Source: Diphasiastrum complanatum
Lineage: Eukaryota > Streptophyta > Lycopodiopsida > Lycopodiales > Lycopodiaceae
Direction: 5' to 3'
NCBI GenBank assembly: GCA_029204225.1
Contig: CM055114.1
Span: 13,578,144 to 13,642,143, forward strand
DNA: 64,000 bases
Part shown: positions 60,169 through 64,000 of the stretch, one piece after another
Position numbering within the stretch: position 1 is the first letter of the stretch
How the letters are laid out: each line of letters opens with the position of its first letter
Made by a program: the position numbers and the translations under genes
Notes under the pieces: model-generated
What the model saw: the letters and a program-made list of their open reading frames with translations, nothing else
Database searches by the model: none
What the model was told of the DNA's origin: nothing

Positions 60169-61209
60169 AGATTCATCTTCTCTTCAATGGTGTCATTAAG
60201 AAACGCAGTTTGGACGTCCATCTGGTGAACTTCAAGGTTGGTTGCAACTGCATAGGAAAGAAGTAAACAAATTGAAGCATGCTTTACCACAAGATTGAAG
60301 GTTTCAGAATAATCCAGATCTGGGATATGAGAGAAGCCTTTGGCTACCAATCTGGCCTTGTATCAATTTATTTTACCTTCAACATCATACTTCACCTTGA
60401 ACAACCACTTGCATGGGATCGGATTTCTATCCTTTGGCAGCTCAGTCACAGTCCATGTTTGATTCTCAATCAGAGAATCAAATTCTCCATCCATGGCAGC
60501 CTTACTGGTCAATCAGGTGTTGACATAACCTCATGAACTGTGTTTAGTTCTTGCACAAAATAATAGGCCGGATCATCCATGAATTAGGATGGAGGCTCGT
60601 TATGTTGAGGTTTTGACTCACTATCAAAGTCAGTATTGATTTTTGGGTTTTCCACCCTAGGGTCGGATTTTGGATTTCCGATCCTTGGATCGGATTTTGA
60701 ATTTTCGACCCTTGGGTCAGATTTTTCTGGAGCTTTCTCCTTGTGATCGAAAAACTGATCCTCCAAGAAAATGACATCTCTACTCGTTAATGTCTTTCTG
60801 AGTGATCAAGTTGTAGAGCTTGTATGCCTTGTGATATGGGGAGTAGCCAATGAAAATTGATTTTCTGCTCTTGTCATCCAGCTTCTTTCTTAGATCTTCA
60901 GGGATCTGAGCATAGGCAATGCATCCTAACACTCAAGTATATTTGAGTGATGGCTTCAATCCAATCCACACTTAATAAGGTGTCTTGCCATTCAAGGAGT
61001 TAATGATGGATCGATTTTGCAGGTAGGCAGCTGTAGTGACAGCTTCTGCCCAAAATGAGAGGCATGGGCCATCAAGCTTTTGGCACTCTCTATCAGTGTC
61101 CAATTCTTCCGTTCTGCTACTCCATTTGACTGAGGTGAGTAGCTCGTGGTGAATTGTTGGAGTATTCCACAAGCCTTGCAGAATTCCTTGAACTCGATGG
61201 AGATGTATT
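60169..61209 (-). pseudogene. Copia-2 integrase to RT, truncated at both ends
   Basis: On the minus strand, 61209-60960 gives the integrase C-terminal core (GVAERKN, SLMAHASHF, YLQNRS, NGKTPYE). The host-factor-like linker follows to about 60790 (KKLDDKS, FIGYSPYHKAYKLYN), then a repeat-bearing linker, and RT N-terminal motifs at 60350-60170 (VAKGFSHIPDLDYSETF, LEVHQMDVQTAFLND). It has several stops and frameshifts. The right end is cut by the E1 LTR at 61210, and the left end joins the plus-strand relic at about 60169, before the RT catalytic box. Confidence 0.8.
60641..60721 (-). repeat. Three 27-bp tandem repeats in the Copia-2 linker
   Basis: Units 60641-60667, 60668-60694 and 60695-60721 encode a 9-residue repeat of the KSDPRVENP type. 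Each DNA unit contains a dyad (ACCCTAGGGT; CCGATCCTTGGATCGG; GACCCTTGGGTC). Confidence 0.85.
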
Positions 61210-62086
<877 letters not shown>

Positions 62087-62087
62087 G

Positions 62088-62105
62088 TGGTGCCGATGCC
62101 GGGGA
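62088..62105 (+). other. Primer-binding site of E1
   Basis: TGGTGCCGATGCCGGGGA, two differences from the tRNA-Asp 3' end TGGCGCCGTTGCCGGGGA. Confidence 0.8.
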
Positions 62106-62889
62106 TAGGCTTTCACTAACTAGTTTAGTTGCTTTCTTAGTTGTTTTTGTATTTTTTAGAGTGTTTTTAGGTGGATTTTGAGTAGAGTTAGTTTGTTTTC
62201 TGTATTTTCGTGTGCTTGGATTGTTCACAGCTAGCGGAGGAGGTGTGAGGGGTAGAGGAGGCCCTAAACAACCTCTAAGGGCTTGACATCCAGCCAAAAA
62301 CCTTGGAAAACCAAAAAAACACAAAAATTTGCATTTTGGAGGAAAAAAGAGGCAAAATTCTCATCAAATTTTTTCTCCAAAACTAGTGGGAACCAACCCT
62401 CGCATGACTGGCAGTAGCTCTATGGTACTTTTAGACCTACATAGAAGCCTGCGAGAGTTAGTTCCAAGCAGATCTTGAAAAATAAGAGAAAAACCATAAA
62501 AAATTTCAAAAAACCCTTGTAAAAAACCAAAAAAATTCATATCATCCTAAGAACTCTCGCAGAGCTCTCTGAAGTTCCATCTCTATGAGACCAGGGCATA
62601 GAGAAGCTTGCAAGAGTTAGTTTCCAGTCTAAGTGCTCTTGTGAAGATTCCCAATGAGAAAAAGACGGAAAAATCCAACAAAACCCTCGTAGACACAAAA
62701 GTTTTCAGTCCCAGTGATCAAGAACCCTCGCAGAGAATTCTGAAGTTCCATCTCAGTGAGACAAGAATACAGAAGAGCCTGCAAGAGTTAGTTTGATTCT
62801 AGTGAGTAGAAAATTGGATTTGAGTGCTTGAAAATCACTAAAATCAAAAGATCTATCAAATCCTCGCAGAAGTAGTAACTCTCGTAGAC
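62106..62889 (+). repeat. E1 leader with spaced hairpin repeats
   Basis: After a T-rich part the leader holds three repeat units (about 62400-62465, 62550-62625, 62720-62795), each ending in GCCTGCAAGAGTTAG or a variant. Dyads TCTCTATGAGA (62580-62590) and TCTCAGTGAGA (62751-62761) sit at the position of the D leader dyads. No gag is present. RT follows directly. Confidence 0.7.
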
Positions 62890-63085
62890 CAGTCCATTGC
62901 GCACGGACCTAACTCAGAGCACTTATCCAATCTGGAAAAGGTGCTGAAGAAATGCCGCGAGTATCAAATATATTTGAACCCATAAAACTGTCAGTTTTGG
63001 GTGACACATGGCCTAATTGTCGACATATATTATCCAGACATGGGATCGCCACAGACCTGTCAAAGATAAGGATTATTGTGATTTG
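62890..63085 (+). pseudogene. E1 RT thumb fragment
   Basis: The frame reads HLSNLEKVLKKCREYQIYLNP, then a TAA, then CQFWVTHGLIV and TDLSKIRI. This is the gypsy RT segment following the YLDD box and is close in form to the same segment of G1 (26380-26450). Gag, protease and the rest of pol are missing. It is cut at about 63108 by the LTR of another element. Confidence 0.8.
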
Positions 63086-63108
63086 CAACACCAGGAATGA
63101 CCCGCAGT

Positions 63109-63596
63109 GTAAAGACCACTAGGAAAAACCCCTAAGATGAGGATAGAAAAACACAAGAGAGACTGTGGAGCAAAACTACCCAACCAATCCTAGATCCCTC
63201 CTGGAGAATCCTCTTGGATCTAGCCCCCAAGCCATGCCATGTGATAGCAAGAGGAGAAGAGCTCAACAGGAAACCTAGACCAAGTCGTCGACGGGATAAT
63301 CTCTACCTCAATATATAGAGAGTAGGATCCTGTGCATGAGTCCATGCAATCCCCACGCAGGTCAACTATAAATAGATCACAGCTCTTCATGCATACCTCC
63401 TGCCTAGGTCAGTCACATGTACATGCACTACTCCACATGTCTCAATTAGAGTGTCTGGGTCCTCTCAAGGTCATTGGTCACCAACAGGCCTTGATTTGGA
63501 ATTAAAATCTAGGCATGACCAATAATCTCGAACACTGGAGGGCCGGTCTACCATATTAAAACTATTTCATGTCCTTAGTAGAATATGGCCGTAACA
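63109..63596 (-). repeat. 3' LTR of a chromovirus running off the right edge
   Basis: On the minus strand it starts TGTTACGGCCATATTC (63596), with a polypurine tract just before it, and ends GGTCTTTACA (63109), 488 bp. A TATA-like CTCTATATATTG lies near 63316. The five outer bases 63104-63108 (CGCAG) are the candidate duplication; the partner lies outside the window. Confidence 0.75.
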
Positions 63597-63610
63597 TTCT
63601 TCCTCCCTTA
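63597..63610 (-). other. Polypurine tract of the right-edge chromovirus
   Basis: TAAGGGAGGAAGAA on the minus strand, directly before the LTR start. A GAGGACAGAACC block sits upstream, as is common in plant chromoviruses. Confidence 0.75.
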
Positions 63611-63644
63611 AACAGGTTCTGTCCTCAAAACAGGAAAAATAAAA

Positions 63645-63712
63645 CATGAAACTATTCCTTGAGCTTTCAAATCTTACCCATGAAACTATTCTTTGAGCTT
63701 TCAAATCTTACC
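63645..63712. repeat. 34-bp tandem duplication
   Basis: 63645-63678 and 63679-63712 are identical except for one or two bases. It lies at the end of the pol relic. Confidence 0.9.
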
Positions 63713-63888
63713 CATGAACCATTTTTCTTAGTTTGATCTTTCCATCTGAATAAGTACTCAGAGATGCAACAATATTTTAATTGCATGCCCCTACTCATGA
63801 ATATTGATTCAAATTCCCAAAGATACACTGAGCTATAAATATTCCAAATGGGTTGATCTATTCCAAAACAAAATTCCATCACCTTCAT
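63667..63888 (-). pseudogene. Chromodomain relic of the right-edge chromovirus
   Basis: The minus-strand frame reads EYLFRWKDQTKKNGSWVRFE, the second half of a chromodomain (family form: YLVKWKG, then a linker, then TWE). This is the C-terminus of a chromovirus integrase and fits the adjacent polypurine tract and LTR. Upstream integrase is outside the window or too decayed to read. Confidence 0.6.
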
Positions 63889-64000
63889 GTAACCCCAATT
63901 ACATGAACCATTGGGTGAATTACTTTATTTCAGAAATCAAATCCAAAAGCTAGAGAAATTCCATGTCGATTTCTTGTAGAAAATAAGGCTTCTTGGTACA

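Overview
The window is repeat-dominated nuclear DNA of a land plant with a large genome. Diverged Ty1/copia and Ty3/gypsy LTR retrotransposons, many with long CT/GA microsatellites inside their LTRs, fill most of it. The only gene-like loci are a trihelix (Myb/SANT-like) transcription factor and the last exons of a RAB6-interacting-golgin-like (DUF662) protein. A seedless vascular plant such as a fern would fit the mix, including a non-LTR element with a restriction-like endonuclease, but the sequence does not prove this. No CRISPR array, rRNA, tRNA or operon-type gene was seen.

Left part (1-30.8 kb): a nest of elements later scrambled by an inversion. Element D is a gag-only gypsy-like element whose 5' LTR lies at 29889-30789 on the minus strand and whose 3' LTR lies at 3920-4852 on the plus strand. 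The same 5-bp target duplication (AACTT) sits outside each LTR. D is inserted in a gypsy RT gene whose two halves flank those LTRs. Gypsy G1 (5' LTR 27184-28291, pol 24880-27183 and 18180-18475, extra 3' region 14925-18180, 3' LTR 14273-14909) is inserted in the D leader. Chromovirus G2 (18481-24874, target duplication CTCTT) is inserted in the G1 integrase. An inversion of about 14.0 kb (257-14272) split the G1 3' LTR, the D element and copia element Copia-1: the Copia-1 3' LTR tail is at 1-256, and the G1 LTR tail is at 257-576.

Middle (30.8-44.5 kb): RT remnants and a second LTR family (E2), then about 5 kb without recognisable genes, a gypsy gag relic (37.6 kb), the trihelix gene (39490-40353), the golgin-like exons (40903-41504), and about 3 kb of unremarkable sequence ending in a CT/CA microsatellite.

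45.3-50.5 kb: a non-LTR retrotransposon with an N-terminal C2HC zinc finger, an ADD-box reverse transcriptase, a cysteine/histidine knuckle and a PD-(D/E)XK-like C-terminus. It is flanked by a 27-bp target duplication. Two more 3' tails of the same family lie just downstream and share a GATGGG/CCCATC hairpin.

51.6-64 kb: a copia LTR split by Copia-3, a complete but internally deleted copia element (51824-55661, duplication AAATC). This is followed by degenerate proline/threonine-rich and coiled-coil ORFs, a truncated minus-strand copia pol, an E-family gypsy element (LTR 61210-62086), and the 3' LTR plus chromodomain relic of another chromovirus that runs off the right edge. Every transposon ORF seen is broken, so none of these elements is autonomous. 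Several stop codons and active-site losses look like CpG or CHG-type G:C to A:T transitions.
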